Below are positions 1 through 7,861 of a stretch of 64,000 nt of DNA, piece by piece (positions within the stretch are counted from its first letter, which is position 1; every line of letters starts with the position of its first letter). A model generated the notes under the pieces. It was not told the origin of the DNA and ran no database searches. It was given only the letters and a program-made list of their open reading frames with translations. The translations under genes were made by a program, and so were the position numbers. Source of the stretch: Cyclobacteriaceae bacterium (lineage in GTDB: Bacteria > Bacteroidota > Bacteroidia > Cytophagales > Cyclobacteriaceae); assembly GCA_028285445.1 (NCBI GenBank), contig JANQPQ010000026.1, positions 1 to 64,000 on the forward strand. Reading direction: 5' to 3'.

Positions 1-1
1 A

Positions 2-1221
2 AACGTAAACGTCTGCGAAAGTGCGGCCGGCGAGGTGTACTCGGTTCCTAACGTACCTGGAAACTCTTACGCATGGATGGTTACTGGTGGAACCTTTGAT
101 GGGCCAAGTAATCAGGCGTCAATAACCGTTGATTGGGGAGCGGGCCCTACCGGAACTCTGCAAGTAACGGAGTCGTCTGCATCATGTGAAACAACGGTGA
201 TGGAGACTGTGAATATAACACCTCTGCCCAACCCTATTATCGCAGGAAGCACCGATGTGTGTGAAAGCGCCCCCGGTGAGACTTACTCGGTAGTAGACAA
301 CGGAAATATCTATTCGTGGATGGTAGTTGGAGGGACAATAGTAGGGCCGAGCAATCTGTCATCTGTAACAGTAGATTGGGGTACCTCCGGGCCAGCATCA
401 ATTCAAGTAACTGAAACTTCTCTATCGAATTTAAGCTGCGAGACAACCATAAACGAAACTGTAATCATAACAAGTATCCCAGCACCAATTATCATTGGTC
501 TCAACCAAGTTTGTCCTAATACCACCGGAGAAGTCTATTCAACTATCAATACTGGAAACGACTTTGAATGGTCAGTAACCGGAGGTACCATTGTGGGTCC
601 TAACGATGGGGCAAGTGTTACTATAGATTGGGGCAACGGGACTTCCGGGACAGTCCAGGTGGTAGAGAAAGCCACAGGAAACTCCCTCTGCCAGTCTGAT
701 GATATTCTAAACATTGTTATACTGCAATCACCAACACCAGCGATCTCGGGTAGCACAGACGTTTGTATAAATGCTGCAGATGAGATCTATTCCACTACTG
801 ACACTGGAAATACCTTTGCTTGGGTAGCCACTGGTGGTACTATTAATGGTCTTGACGACGAAGCTACAGTGACCATTGATTGGGGTGCCGGACCAACTGG
901 TACGCTACAACTAACAGAGACCTCATCTGATGGTTGTCAAACCGTAACGATGGAAAACATCAATATCGTTGGGTTCCCAACTCCAGTAATCAGCGGTAAT
1001 TTCGATATATGTTCTGGCGCCCAGGATGAAACATACTCTGTTGTTGATACCGGTAATACCTTCTTTTGGGAGGTTATTGGTGGAACCTTTGATGGGCCAA
1101 ATAATCTGGCATCTATAGTGATAGACTGGGGTTCCGGCTCAATCGGGACAATAAAAGTGACAGAAACCCTTGCCAACGGAACTTGTGAGACGCAGGTAAT
1201 GGAAGATGTAACTCTGAATCC
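2..1221 (+). repeat. PKD-like protein repeats, first array
   Basis: About five tandem coding repeats of roughly 240-260 nt encode PKD-like units. Each begins near a VC motif and carries a conserved DWG followed by GT(L/V/I)(Q/K)V(T/V)E. The units are clearly diverged at nucleotide level, so they are old protein repeats rather than recent slippage. Confidence 0.75.
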
Positions 1222-2899
1222 GGTGCCAGCTATTGACGTTACGGACCCGGCGCCTGCCTGCATACCAAACACCATAGACTTAACAACCACCTTTACCGAC
1301 CTCAATGGTACTGGAGGTGTTGAAACCTACTGGCTGGATATAGATGCCACGCAACCTGTAGCAGACCCCATGGCGGTAACCAGCACTGGGATTTATTACG
1401 TGCAAATACTTACCTCCAACGGGTGCAGAGATATTGCTCCAATAAATGTCACTATTGACATTACCCCCGATATTACAGTGACGAACCCGGATCCGATTTG
1501 TAGCCCAGGTACAGTTGACATTACAAAAACTTTCGTGGATAATAACGCTACAAATGGCAACGTAACCTATTGGCTAGATATGGCTACAACCATGCAGGTC
1601 GACGACCCTTCGATTATTGCAGAATCTGGAAAGTACTTTATAAGAATTGACAAAGGTATCTGCTTTGATGTTGCGGAAGTTGATGTTGTTATCAACACTG
1701 CGCCAAACCTAGTCGTTACAGATCCTTTGCCGGTATGTGAGCCAACTACTGTTGACATAACCAATTCATTTGTAGACGGCAATGCAGCCAGTGGCATAGT
1801 AACCTATTGGGAAGATCCTTTGGGTAATGTACCAGTTACCGATCCGGAAAATGTCTCGGTTGGCGGAAGTTATTTCATTATGAAAACGACGGCGGAAGGG
1901 TGCTCCGATATTGCAGAGGTTGTTGTTAGCATCAGTGCTGTTCCAGACCTGGTAGTAACTGATCCTGAGCCGGTGTGTAGTTCTGGCTCCGTAGACCTCA
2001 CCACTACATTTGTTGACCAGGCTAATACCCAAGGTACTATCCACTACTGGTCAGATATGGATCTTACGACAGCGGTTCCGGATCCTACCATGGTACAAGC
2101 AGAGGGAACCTACTACATTCAAAAAGTTGTTGGCTCTGATCTATGTTCTGATGTTGAGTCGGTCAATGTCGTTTTTAATCTGGGTCCGAGCTTGGTTATT
2201 TTGCCACCTCCCGTGGTGTGTAGCCCCGGATTTGTGGACCTGAATGATACGTTCCTTGACGCTAACAATACAACAGGTGCAGTTACTTTTTGGCAGGATG
2301 CATTAGCTACCTTTCCGGTAGCACGGCCTGATTCCGTGACTGTAACCGGTATCTACTTTATAAGGAAGATGACATTGTTTGGAGGGTGTAGTGACATGGA
2401 ACAGGTACTTGTAACCGTAAACAACCGGCCGGCAGCGCCGACAGTCTCAATAGCGGATGGGCAACTTGTTAGTAGTGAACTAACTGGAAATCAGTGGCAT
2501 GATGATCAAGGTCCAATAGCGGGCGCAACCAATCAAACATTTGATCCCCCAGCTGATGGTAATTATTTCGTTACTGTAACTATCAATGGTTGTGAGTCAG
2601 CGTTATCTGAAGGTACGTTCTTTATAGTTACAGATTTAGAGCCAACTAGCAATCAAATAGTGAATTTGTTCCCAGTTCCTGCTGATAATTGGATAACCAT
2701 CCAGTCGGATATCATCCAGCATGAATCGCTGGATTTTAGAATAAGAGACCAGCAAGGCCGCACGGTAAAAGCTTGGCTTTCGAGACGAAATCAAAGTTCA
2801 GAAATGAGGCTGGAATTGTCAGATTTGCCCTCAGGATTGTACTTTCTAGAGGTAGCCTCCGATAATATCTACTCCCTGCAAAAAATCATAATCAGATAA
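2..2899 (+). CDS. PKD-repeat surface protein with T9SS C-terminal sorting domain (5' truncated)
   Basis: The reading frame is open from the first bases of the window, so the gene starts upstream; about 965 codons are visible. It consists of about five Ig/PKD-like units of roughly 83 aa (each with a VC...Y.S start, a W..TGGT core and a conserved DWG), then five units of roughly 80 aa starting with a DP.P.C motif and a V/IDLTxTF core. An Ig-like module and a final 80-residue T9SS type A sorting domain follow (NLFPVPADNW to GLYFLEVASD...QKIIIR). Family knowledge says such proteins are exported by the type IX system and attached to or released from the cell surface. Adhesion is an inference. It lies 55 bp upstream of csgE on the same strand, so a link to curli biogenesis is possible but not shown. 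Confidence 0.9.
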   Translation, partial: NVNVCESAAGEVYSVPNVPGNSYAWMVTGGTFDGPSNQASITVDWGAGPTGTLQVTESSASCETTVMETVNITPLPNPIIAGSTDVCESAPGETYSVVDNGNIYSWMVVGGTIVGPSNLSSVTVDWGTSGPASIQVTETSLSNLSCETTINETVIITSIPAPIIIGLNQVCPNTTGEVYSTINTGNDFEWSVTGGTIVGPNDGASVTIDWGNGTSGTVQVVEKATGNSLCQSDDILNIVILQSPTPAISGSTDVCINAADEIYSTTDTGNTFAWVATGGTINGLDDEATVTIDWGAGPTGTLQLTETSSDGCQTVTMENINIVGFPTPVISGNFDICSGAQDETYSVVDTGNTFFWEVIGGTFDGPNNLASIVIDWGSGSIGTIKVTETLANGTCETQVMEDVTLNPVPAIDVTDPAPACIPNTIDLTTTFTDLNGTGGVETYWLDIDATQPVADPMAVTSTGIYYVQILTSNGCRDIAPINVTIDITPDITVTNPDPICSPGTVDITKTFVDNNATNGNVTYWLDMATTMQVDDPSIIAESGKYFIRIDKGICFDVAEVDVVINTAPNLVVTDPLPVCEPTTVDITNSFVDGNAASGIVTYWEDPLGNVPVTDPENVSVGGSYFIMKTTAEGCSDIAEVVVSISAVPDLVVTDPEPVCSSGSVDLTTTFVDQANTQGTIHYWSDMDLTTAVPDPTMVQAEGTYYIQKVVGSDLCSDVESVNVVFNLGPSLVILPPPVVCSPGFVDLNDTFLDANNTTGAVTFWQDALATFPVARPDSVTVTGIYFIRKMTLFGGCSDMEQVLVTVNNRPAAPTVSIADGQLVSSELTGNQWHDDQGPIAGATNQTFDPPADGNYFVTVTINGCESALSEGTFFIVTDLEPTSNQIVNLFPVPADNWITIQSDIIQHESLDFRIRDQQGRTVKAWLSRRNQSSEMRLELSDLPSGLYFLEVASDNIYSLQKIIIR
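1230..2430 (+). repeat. PKD-like protein second repeat array (DP.P.C type)
   Basis: Five tandem coding repeats of about 240 nt encode units with the pattern DP.PVC, then V/IDLTxTF, then Y/FW.D, then GxYxIxK. They differ in sequence from the first array and form a distinct second stalk-like section of the same protein. Confidence 0.75.
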
Positions 2900-2954
2900 T
2901 ATTCAAACCATTTAAAAATTCACTAAATTCAAAATCCTTTTAATCAACCTTAGA

Positions 2955-3467
2955 ATGAGCAGCCCTTCCCTCCTTTTGGTCATCGGAGTACTTTTGTATT
3001 CCCAGGTCGCTCTTGCCCAGTCTAAAGATTCAGTTAATACTCGTTCCAATAATAGCACCCAGAAGTTGCTGGAGGCAATAGTGAAAGACCTCACCAAACC
3101 GGCAGACTCCGCCCAGATCAGGGATGAACTTCTTGACCTCGAAATAGGGCAATTAATTGTCAATCAGACGGTTACTAAGATTGGCGGCGATTTTTATGAT
3201 TTGTTCTACTCTACCTGGCAATGGCCAAAAGGGTCAGAGAATTTTTCATTACAAATTGAAGAAAGACCATTCAGATTTAGTACCACTCAGATTCAGATTA
3301 AGGTAAACGATTTTCTGGTTTTTGAGAATTATCTCCAGCCAAGGGCAGATTACCTACAGGAACTGTCATCCCTGGCTATTCAATTGACAAATCAGTACAT
3401 CACGAATTATAATGAGATTCAAAAAGAACTAGGTAGTGAAGACTTAACCGGTTCTGGAATCTATTAA
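2955..3467 (+). CDS. csgE: Curli assembly chaperone CsgE
   Basis: This 170-aa protein has a signal peptide ending near ALA-Q (residue 21) and a C-terminal half matching CsgE: GQLIVNQTVTKIGGDFYDLF, followed by an ERP motif and the downstream FENYLQPR. In characterised curli systems CsgE is periplasmic, caps the CsgG channel and delivers curlin subunits. It is longer than the E. coli protein (about 129 aa), mainly through an N-terminal extension between the signal peptide and the core. It is followed by csgF after 39 bp and csgG after that, all on one strand, which supports the assignment strongly. Confidence 0.9.
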   Translation: MSSPSLLLVIGVLLYSQVALAQSKDSVNTRSNNSTQKLLEAIVKDLTKPADSAQIRDELLDLEIGQLIVNQTVTKIGGDFYDLFYSTWQWPKGSENFSLQIEERPFRFSTTQIQIKVNDFLVFENYLQPRADYLQELSSLAIQLTNQYITNYNEIQKELGSEDLTGSGIY

Positions 3468-3506
3468 CAAAGACAAATTACCATATACAAATAAACTGAA
3501 CCCGAA

Positions 3507-3911
3507 ATGAAAAGAATACTGCTGCTTTCATTTGCTCTTGTGCTCCTGGCAGGATATGTCAGCGCGCAAGACTTGGTTTATAGACCCAGAAACCCAGCCT
3601 TCGGTGGCGATACCTTTAATTACCAATGGCTATTGAGTTCGGCCCAGGCACAAAACAAATTTGCCGAAGATGACTCTTTCAACCAGGATCCTCTACAGCA
3701 GTTTCAGGATGATCTCAATCGGCAAATCCTCAACAGATTGTCAAGTGCCCTTATCGATCAGATTTTTGGAGAAAACGGGGAACTGCAAGACGGTAATTTC
3801 CAGGTAGGAAATTTCAACATAAATATTTTCACCGGCATTGAAGGTATAGAAATAGATATTGTAGATACGTTTGGAGGCGGCCAGGCGCAAGTGCTGGTGC
3901 CGTTCTTCTAG
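3507..3911 (+). CDS. csgF: Curli assembly protein CsgF
   Basis: A 134-aa secreted protein with a signal peptide (about residues 1-20, ending YVSA). The mature N-terminus has the family signature LVYRPRNPAFGGD followed by NYQWLLSSAQAQN, the segment that in E. coli CsgF inserts into the CsgG pore. The middle contains Q-rich residues (DPLQQFQDDLNRQILNRL) and the C-terminus is short beta-like sequence. Its known role is to couple secretion to nucleation at the cell surface. It lies between csgE and csgG, in the expected order. Confidence 0.92.
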   Translation: MKRILLLSFALVLLAGYVSAQDLVYRPRNPAFGGDTFNYQWLLSSAQAQNKFAEDDSFNQDPLQQFQDDLNRQILNRLSSALIDQIFGENGELQDGNFQVGNFNINIFTGIEGIEIDIVDTFGGGQAQVLVPFF

Positions 3912-3939
3912 TTGTTAGATACTTTTTACTACTAGTTAA

Positions 3940-5310
3940 TTGAGGCAGCCAACAAAATTTATACTGATACTAAGCATAGCTATTCTAGGCTCATGCTCCC
4001 CATACTTTTACCAGCCTCTGAGGGTATCTGAGGCTCGGCTTGGTGCTGAGTCTAAACAATATCACCAATTAACAAACCTGCCAACACCGCAAGAACCAAT
4101 AGTAGCTGCCGTTTATAAGTTCCGTGATCAAACAGGGCAGTTTAAGACGGGGGCAAACTCCAATAATTTTTCGACGGCCGTAACTCAGGGTGGAACATCC
4201 ATTTTGCTTCGAGCAATGGAAGAATCGGGATGGTTTGTACCAATTGAAAGGGAGGGCCTGGCAAACCTTCTTAATGAAAGAAAAATAATTCGTAGCAGCA
4301 GGGCAACTTTCCAGGGCGGCAATCAGCAAACTCTGCCGCCATTGCTATTCGGTGGTATAATCATAGAAGGGGGAATCGTCTCTTTCGACACCAACTTAAG
4401 AACAGGTGGAATTGGTATCAGGTATTTTGGAACTGGAGGTTCATCTCAATATAGAGAAGACCGTGTAACAATTTACCTACGTGCTATTTCTACCAGCAAT
4501 GGGAAGATCTTAAAAACTGTATACACCTCGAAAACCATTCTATCGCAGCAAATTGATGCTGGTACCTTTCGATTTGTTCGACCCAGCAAATTGCTGGAAG
4601 CCGAGACCGGGTTTACTTTTAACGAACCAGGTGAAATGGCGGTAAAAGAAGCCATTGAAAAAGCCGTAGTGGGGTTAGTAATAGAGGGTCTGGAAGACAA
4701 TTTGTGGCAATCTATTGATGAAGCCCCCCTTAGCAACGCTGTTGTTCAAGAATACATGGATGAAAGATCCCAAAAGGATTCACTCAACGTTTTCGGTATT
4801 ACCAACAATGTTCAGCGAGGTCGTATAGCCATTTCACCCGGGGTAGGCAGTTACCTCTATTCTGGTGACTTTGGTGATTCCAGGTTATATCCTTCTGCCG
4901 AGTTAAGTTTTGAATATTTAGGCAGGCTGCCAGTTGCAATCAACGCCAATTTTGGTATTGGGCGATTAGGTACCAGCGATGGCTTCAAAGGCAATATTGC
5001 ACACTTCGAAGTTCTTGGTAATTATCGATTTTTCAAGACAACGACTTACACTCCGTTTGTAAAATTCGGTGGAGGATTCATTCAGGAGCTTTCTAATAAT
5101 ATAAAGGATGAGGTGGTATTCTTTGATGATTACCACGTTCATCTGGTCGGAGAAATGGGGCTGGAGTATATGGTTGCAGAACGTTTCGGCCTCAGCCTCG
5201 CACTAAATTCGAGATACTTACTTTCTGAGGATTTGGATACAATCGACCAAGGTAAGTTCAATGATTTTATCTGGGGAGGCCGTCTAGGGGTAAGTATTTA
5301 TTTAAGATAA
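3940..5310 (+). CDS. csgG: Curli secretion channel CsgG with C-terminal beta-barrel-like extension
   Basis: A 456-aa lipoprotein: hydrophobic signal, lipobox ILGSC with Cys19, and then the CsgG domain (about residues 40-265) with recognisable VAVYKFRDQTGQFK and SGWFVPIEREGLANLLNERK segments. E. coli CsgG is about 277 aa; here about 165 extra residues (roughly 290-456) form alternating aromatic/polar strands such as AELSFEYLG, FEVLGNYRFF and RLGVSIYLR, resembling a small outer-membrane beta-barrel. The start is TTG at 3940: an in-frame TAA lies directly before it and no ATG precedes the lipobox. CsgG is the nonameric outer-membrane pore for curlin export. The function of the extension is unknown. 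Confidence 0.9.
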   Translation: MRQPTKFILILSIAILGSCSPYFYQPLRVSEARLGAESKQYHQLTNLPTPQEPIVAAVYKFRDQTGQFKTGANSNNFSTAVTQGGTSILLRAMEESGWFVPIEREGLANLLNERKIIRSSRATFQGGNQQTLPPLLFGGIIIEGGIVSFDTNLRTGGIGIRYFGTGGSSQYREDRVTIYLRAISTSNGKILKTVYTSKTILSQQIDAGTFRFVRPSKLLEAETGFTFNEPGEMAVKEAIEKAVVGLVIEGLEDNLWQSIDEAPLSNAVVQEYMDERSQKDSLNVFGITNNVQRGRIAISPGVGSYLYSGDFGDSRLYPSAELSFEYLGRLPVAINANFGIGRLGTSDGFKGNIAHFEVLGNYRFFKTTTYTPFVKFGGGFIQELSNNIKDEVVFFDDYHVHLVGEMGLEYMVAERFGLSLALNSRYLLSEDLDTIDQGKFNDFIWGGRLGVSIYLR

Positions 5311-5385
5311 AATAGAATTTTTCGATTACAATCTTATACTTTTTATATATAATATCACATAACTACTACTACAAAAGTTCGGCAA

Positions 5386-5402
5386 AACACCAAGCTGGTG
5401 TT
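5386..5402 (+). other. Small stem-loop after csgG
   Basis: AACACCA-AGC-TGGTGTT forms a perfect 7-bp stem with a 3-nt loop about 75 bp after the csgG stop. No T-tract follows, so it is at best a weak terminator or RNA-processing element separating csgEFG from the curlin genes. Confidence 0.35.
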
Positions 5403-5415
5403 GTTCAAGGATGTG

Positions 5416-5450
5416 TGTTATAACATTTTAATTTTCAACTTGTTATAACA
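5416..5450. promoter_or_regulatory. Twin palindromic operator candidate upstream of the curlin gene
   Basis: The palindrome TGTTATAACA occurs at 5416-5425 and again at 5441-5450, each followed by TT, giving a 25-bp centre-to-centre spacing. It lies inside the 264-bp gap between csgG and the curlin gene, about 125 bp before the curlin ATG. Two identical dyads at a spacing of about two and a half helical turns suggest binding of a dimeric regulator. A weak promoter candidate (TTG at 5485-5487, TAATTTCA at 5508-5515, 20-bp gap) lies downstream. The rest of this gap is AT-rich with no gene visible. Confidence 0.5.
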
Positions 5451-5574
5451 TTCGCTTCACATTGAAAGATATCAGTAATGTGGCTTGAAATTTTTAGTAT
5501 TTATCACTAATTTCAAACTATCACTACTTGTGTAATTTTTTATCATTTTCTAACTATAATTAAATAATTGACCG

Positions 5575-7197
5575 ATGAAAAAATTTCTCCTTTTTGGTGC
5601 ACTGTGTTTCGTAGCAACCACTATGTATGCACAGAATACCAGCGCTGTTGGACAGGCTGGTAAAAAGAACAAAGCCAATGTCAGTCAAAATGGCTCCAAT
5701 GGATCCATTATTGGCCAGCTTGGCAAAAAGAACAAAGCCAACGTTAATCAAGATGGTTCTAACGGCTCTCTGATTGGGCAACTTGGACTGAAAAACAAAG
5801 CGAATGTCAATCAATCTGGTGATGACAATAATTCAGTGATCGGACAGGCAGGCGCTAAGAACAAAGCAAGAGTCAACCAAACTGACAGCGACAATGGATC
5901 AACCATTGGCCAACTTGGACTTGGCAACAATGCTAAGGTTAATCAGAGTGGTGAAGGTCAGGAGTCGATGATTAGTCAAAACGGCGGCGGATTGGGTGGT
6001 CACAATAACGCCAATGTTCGTCAAACTAATGACGATGAATCACAAGGCGGTAACTACTCAAACGTAGATCAGTGGGGTTACAAAAACAACGCTAGAATTC
6101 GACAAAACGGTACCGAGAATGAATCTGATGTAGATCAAAACGGTAGAGGAAACTATTCCAAGGTTAAGCAAAATGGTGATGGTAATACTTCTAACGTTGA
6201 GCAAAACAGCCGCAGATCTGGAAATGGCGCATGGATCAACCAGCGTGGATCTGGAAACAACTCTGATGTGGATCAAACTGGTGGCAATGGAGCGTGGGTT
6301 ACTCAAAGAAGATCTAACAATAACGCCGATGTAAACCAGTACGGCTACAATGGCGCAGTTGTAATTCAGAAAGGTGAAGGCAACGATGCTTATGTTGATC
6401 AAAGCGGAGGCAATCTTGCTGGCGTTAAGCAAATTGGTACTACTAACAATTCTTCTCAAATCCAGTATGGAGCTAGCCTTGGTCTTGTTTATCAGAATGG
6501 CGACAACAACAGTGCTTCTCAGGAGCAAACTGGTGCATTAAATGGTGCTTATGTTAAGCAACTTGGCAGCTACAATACCGCTGAGCAATTCCAGGGTGGA
6601 GATGATAACTTCGTTTACGGAAATACTGCTAAGTCTTACCAGGAAGGATCTGGCAACTACTCTTGGCAGAAGCAAGTTAGCAATGGCAACTGGGCAATGG
6701 TTAACCAAAGCGGCGACGGTGGAGTTGTAGGAGAAGAAGGAGTTGAAGAATACAACAACGAAGCATATCAGTATCAAGCTGGTGGTTCAAATTCAGCATA
6801 CATCGAGCAGGCTGGATCAGATAACATTGCTGCTCAAGGCCAAATTGGCAACAACGGTGGAAGTTACTTCTTAGCCGGTGCCAATGCCTATCAGTATGGT
6901 TCTGGTAACTCAATTGGCCAGGGTCAACTGGGTGCTGGCAACATAGCTCTTGCGGTACAAGACGGAAATGGCAACACTGCTATCCAACTGCAAGCTGTTA
7001 GCAACAACTTTGCTGGTTCTTTGCAAATAGGAGACGACAACAAAAGTGTTCAGCTGCAAGGTGGATATGGTAATACCTCACTAGTTGGACAGTTCGGCAA
7101 CAATAACTTTGCAAGAACTACTCAAACTGGATTTGGTAACTTCAGCGTAGTTGGACAACTAGGAGCTGGTAACGTAGCAATCGTTTCTCAGAACTAG
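5575..7197 (+). CDS. csgA: Major curlin, very long CsgA-type repeat protein
   Basis: A 540-aa secreted protein (signal peptide to about residue 19, MYA-Q) made almost entirely of curlin repeats of the type Q.G..N.A.V.Q, roughly 22-24 units of 21-22 aa. E. coli CsgA has five units in 151 aa. The first units are Lys-rich (GKKNKANV, GLKNKANV, GAKNKARV), later ones are neutral and Asn/Gln/Gly-rich, and an acidic irregular segment (GVVGEEGVEEYNNEAYQ) interrupts the array at about residues 380-395. Curlins form functional amyloid fibres of the extracellular matrix. It follows csgEFG and is followed after 3 bases by a CsgB-like gene. The symbol is by analogy. Confidence 0.9.
   Translation: MKKFLLFGALCFVATTMYAQNTSAVGQAGKKNKANVSQNGSNGSIIGQLGKKNKANVNQDGSNGSLIGQLGLKNKANVNQSGDDNNSVIGQAGAKNKARVNQTDSDNGSTIGQLGLGNNAKVNQSGEGQESMISQNGGGLGGHNNANVRQTNDDESQGGNYSNVDQWGYKNNARIRQNGTENESDVDQNGRGNYSKVKQNGDGNTSNVEQNSRRSGNGAWINQRGSGNNSDVDQTGGNGAWVTQRRSNNNADVNQYGYNGAVVIQKGEGNDAYVDQSGGNLAGVKQIGTTNNSSQIQYGASLGLVYQNGDNNSASQEQTGALNGAYVKQLGSYNTAEQFQGGDDNFVYGNTAKSYQEGSGNYSWQKQVSNGNWAMVNQSGDGGVVGEEGVEEYNNEAYQYQAGGSNSAYIEQAGSDNIAAQGQIGNNGGSYFLAGANAYQYGSGNSIGQGQLGAGNIALAVQDGNGNTAIQLQAVSNNFAGSLQIGDDNKSVQLQGGYGNTSLVGQFGNNNFARTTQTGFGNFSVVGQLGAGNVAIVSQN
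5641..5945 (+). repeat. Near-identical 63-66 nt tandem repeats encoding Lys-rich curlin units
   Basis: The sequence AACAAAGCCAA and close variants recurs with conserved cytosines at 5670, 5733, 5796, 5862 and 5928, i.e. steps of 63, 63, 66 and 66 nt. Each unit encodes one 21-22-residue curlin repeat. Conservation is higher here than in the rest of the gene, suggesting recent unit duplication or homogenisation. Confidence 0.75.
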
Positions 7198-7200
7198 ATT

Positions 7201-7722
7201 ATGAAGCTATTAGTCAGAGCATGTGGATCGCTAATTTTAGTGATCCTCATGGTTCTGCAAGCACATAGTCAGAGTACTTCTGATGTTTTTATAGAACAGC
7301 TGAATGAAAGCAACCCTGCCACGGCAGGGATAGATATTAGCTTAAACCGTCAGTTTCTTCTGCGAAATACAGCAATTATTGCTCAGGCAGGATTAGGACA
7401 CGGGGTAAGTACATCTCAAATCGGAAATCTGAACTTTGTGCTTGTAAGCCAAGTGGGGATTAATAGTTCTACCTCTATAAGGCAGAACGGGAGCAATAAT
7501 ACTGCTGTCGTCTCTACGTTTGGGATAGATGTTGATTCCGATGTAATTCAGCTTGGATCTGGAAACGATGTAAGACAGGCAGTAGTTGGTAAAAACCTGG
7601 AATACACGGTGATCCAAAGAGGAGACAATAATAGCTTAATACAATTCGACAATGGTCGGATAAGTCCCCGAATGACAATAAGACAAACGGGTGGTATGAA
7701 GCTGATTATTAGATCTCGCTGA
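7201..7722 (+). CDS. csgB: CsgB-like curlin nucleator / minor subunit
   Basis: A 173-aa secreted protein with a signal peptide ending about AHS-Q (residue 23). It holds about five curlin-type units (AIIAQAGLGHGVSTSQIG, FVLVSQVGINSSTSIRQNG, YTVIQRGDNNSLIQ) and a cationic C-terminus (MTIRQTGGMKLIIRSR). E. coli CsgB likewise ends in a positively charged repeat that anchors it to the surface, so a nucleator role is likely. The ATG lies 3 bases after the curlin stop, implying translation from the same transcript; the A-B order is the reverse of E. coli csgBA. A strong terminator follows. Confidence 0.8.
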   Translation: MKLLVRACGSLILVILMVLQAHSQSTSDVFIEQLNESNPATAGIDISLNRQFLLRNTAIIAQAGLGHGVSTSQIGNLNFVLVSQVGINSSTSIRQNGSNNTAVVSTFGIDVDSDVIQLGSGNDVRQAVVGKNLEYTVIQRGDNNSLIQFDNGRISPRMTIRQTGGMKLIIRSR

Positions 7723-7742
7723 GTTTCAGTCTAAATATTAAG

Positions 7743-7777
7743 AAGCTGGCAATCCCTCTGGATTGCCAGCTTTTTTT
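7743..7777 (+). terminator. Intrinsic terminator of the curlin operon
   Basis: A perfect 13-bp stem (AAGCTGGCAATCC, loop CTCT, and its complement at 7760-7772) is followed by a run of seven T. It lies 20 bp after the csgB-like stop codon. Confidence 0.93.
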
Positions 7778-7861
7778 AGCTTTCACAGTTGATTTATAGC
7801 GAAAACAGCCTCCTTTTAATTACTTTTATGGCTTGCTTAAACTAAATCCGCTCTCATTCCT

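Noticed and set aside
237-1797. Several open frames on the minus strand across the PKD-repeat gene
   Set aside because: They recur with the coding repeats and encode no recognisable protein; the plus-strand frame is clearly the real gene.
5641-5945. Regular 63-66 nt repeats that could look like a CRISPR array
   Set aside because: The units lie inside one long reading frame, code for curlin repeats and have no spacers of unrelated sequence.
6058-6777. Long open frames on the minus strand within the curlin gene
   Set aside because: They are antisense reflections of the repetitive low-complexity coding sequence and have no start context, signal or domain.
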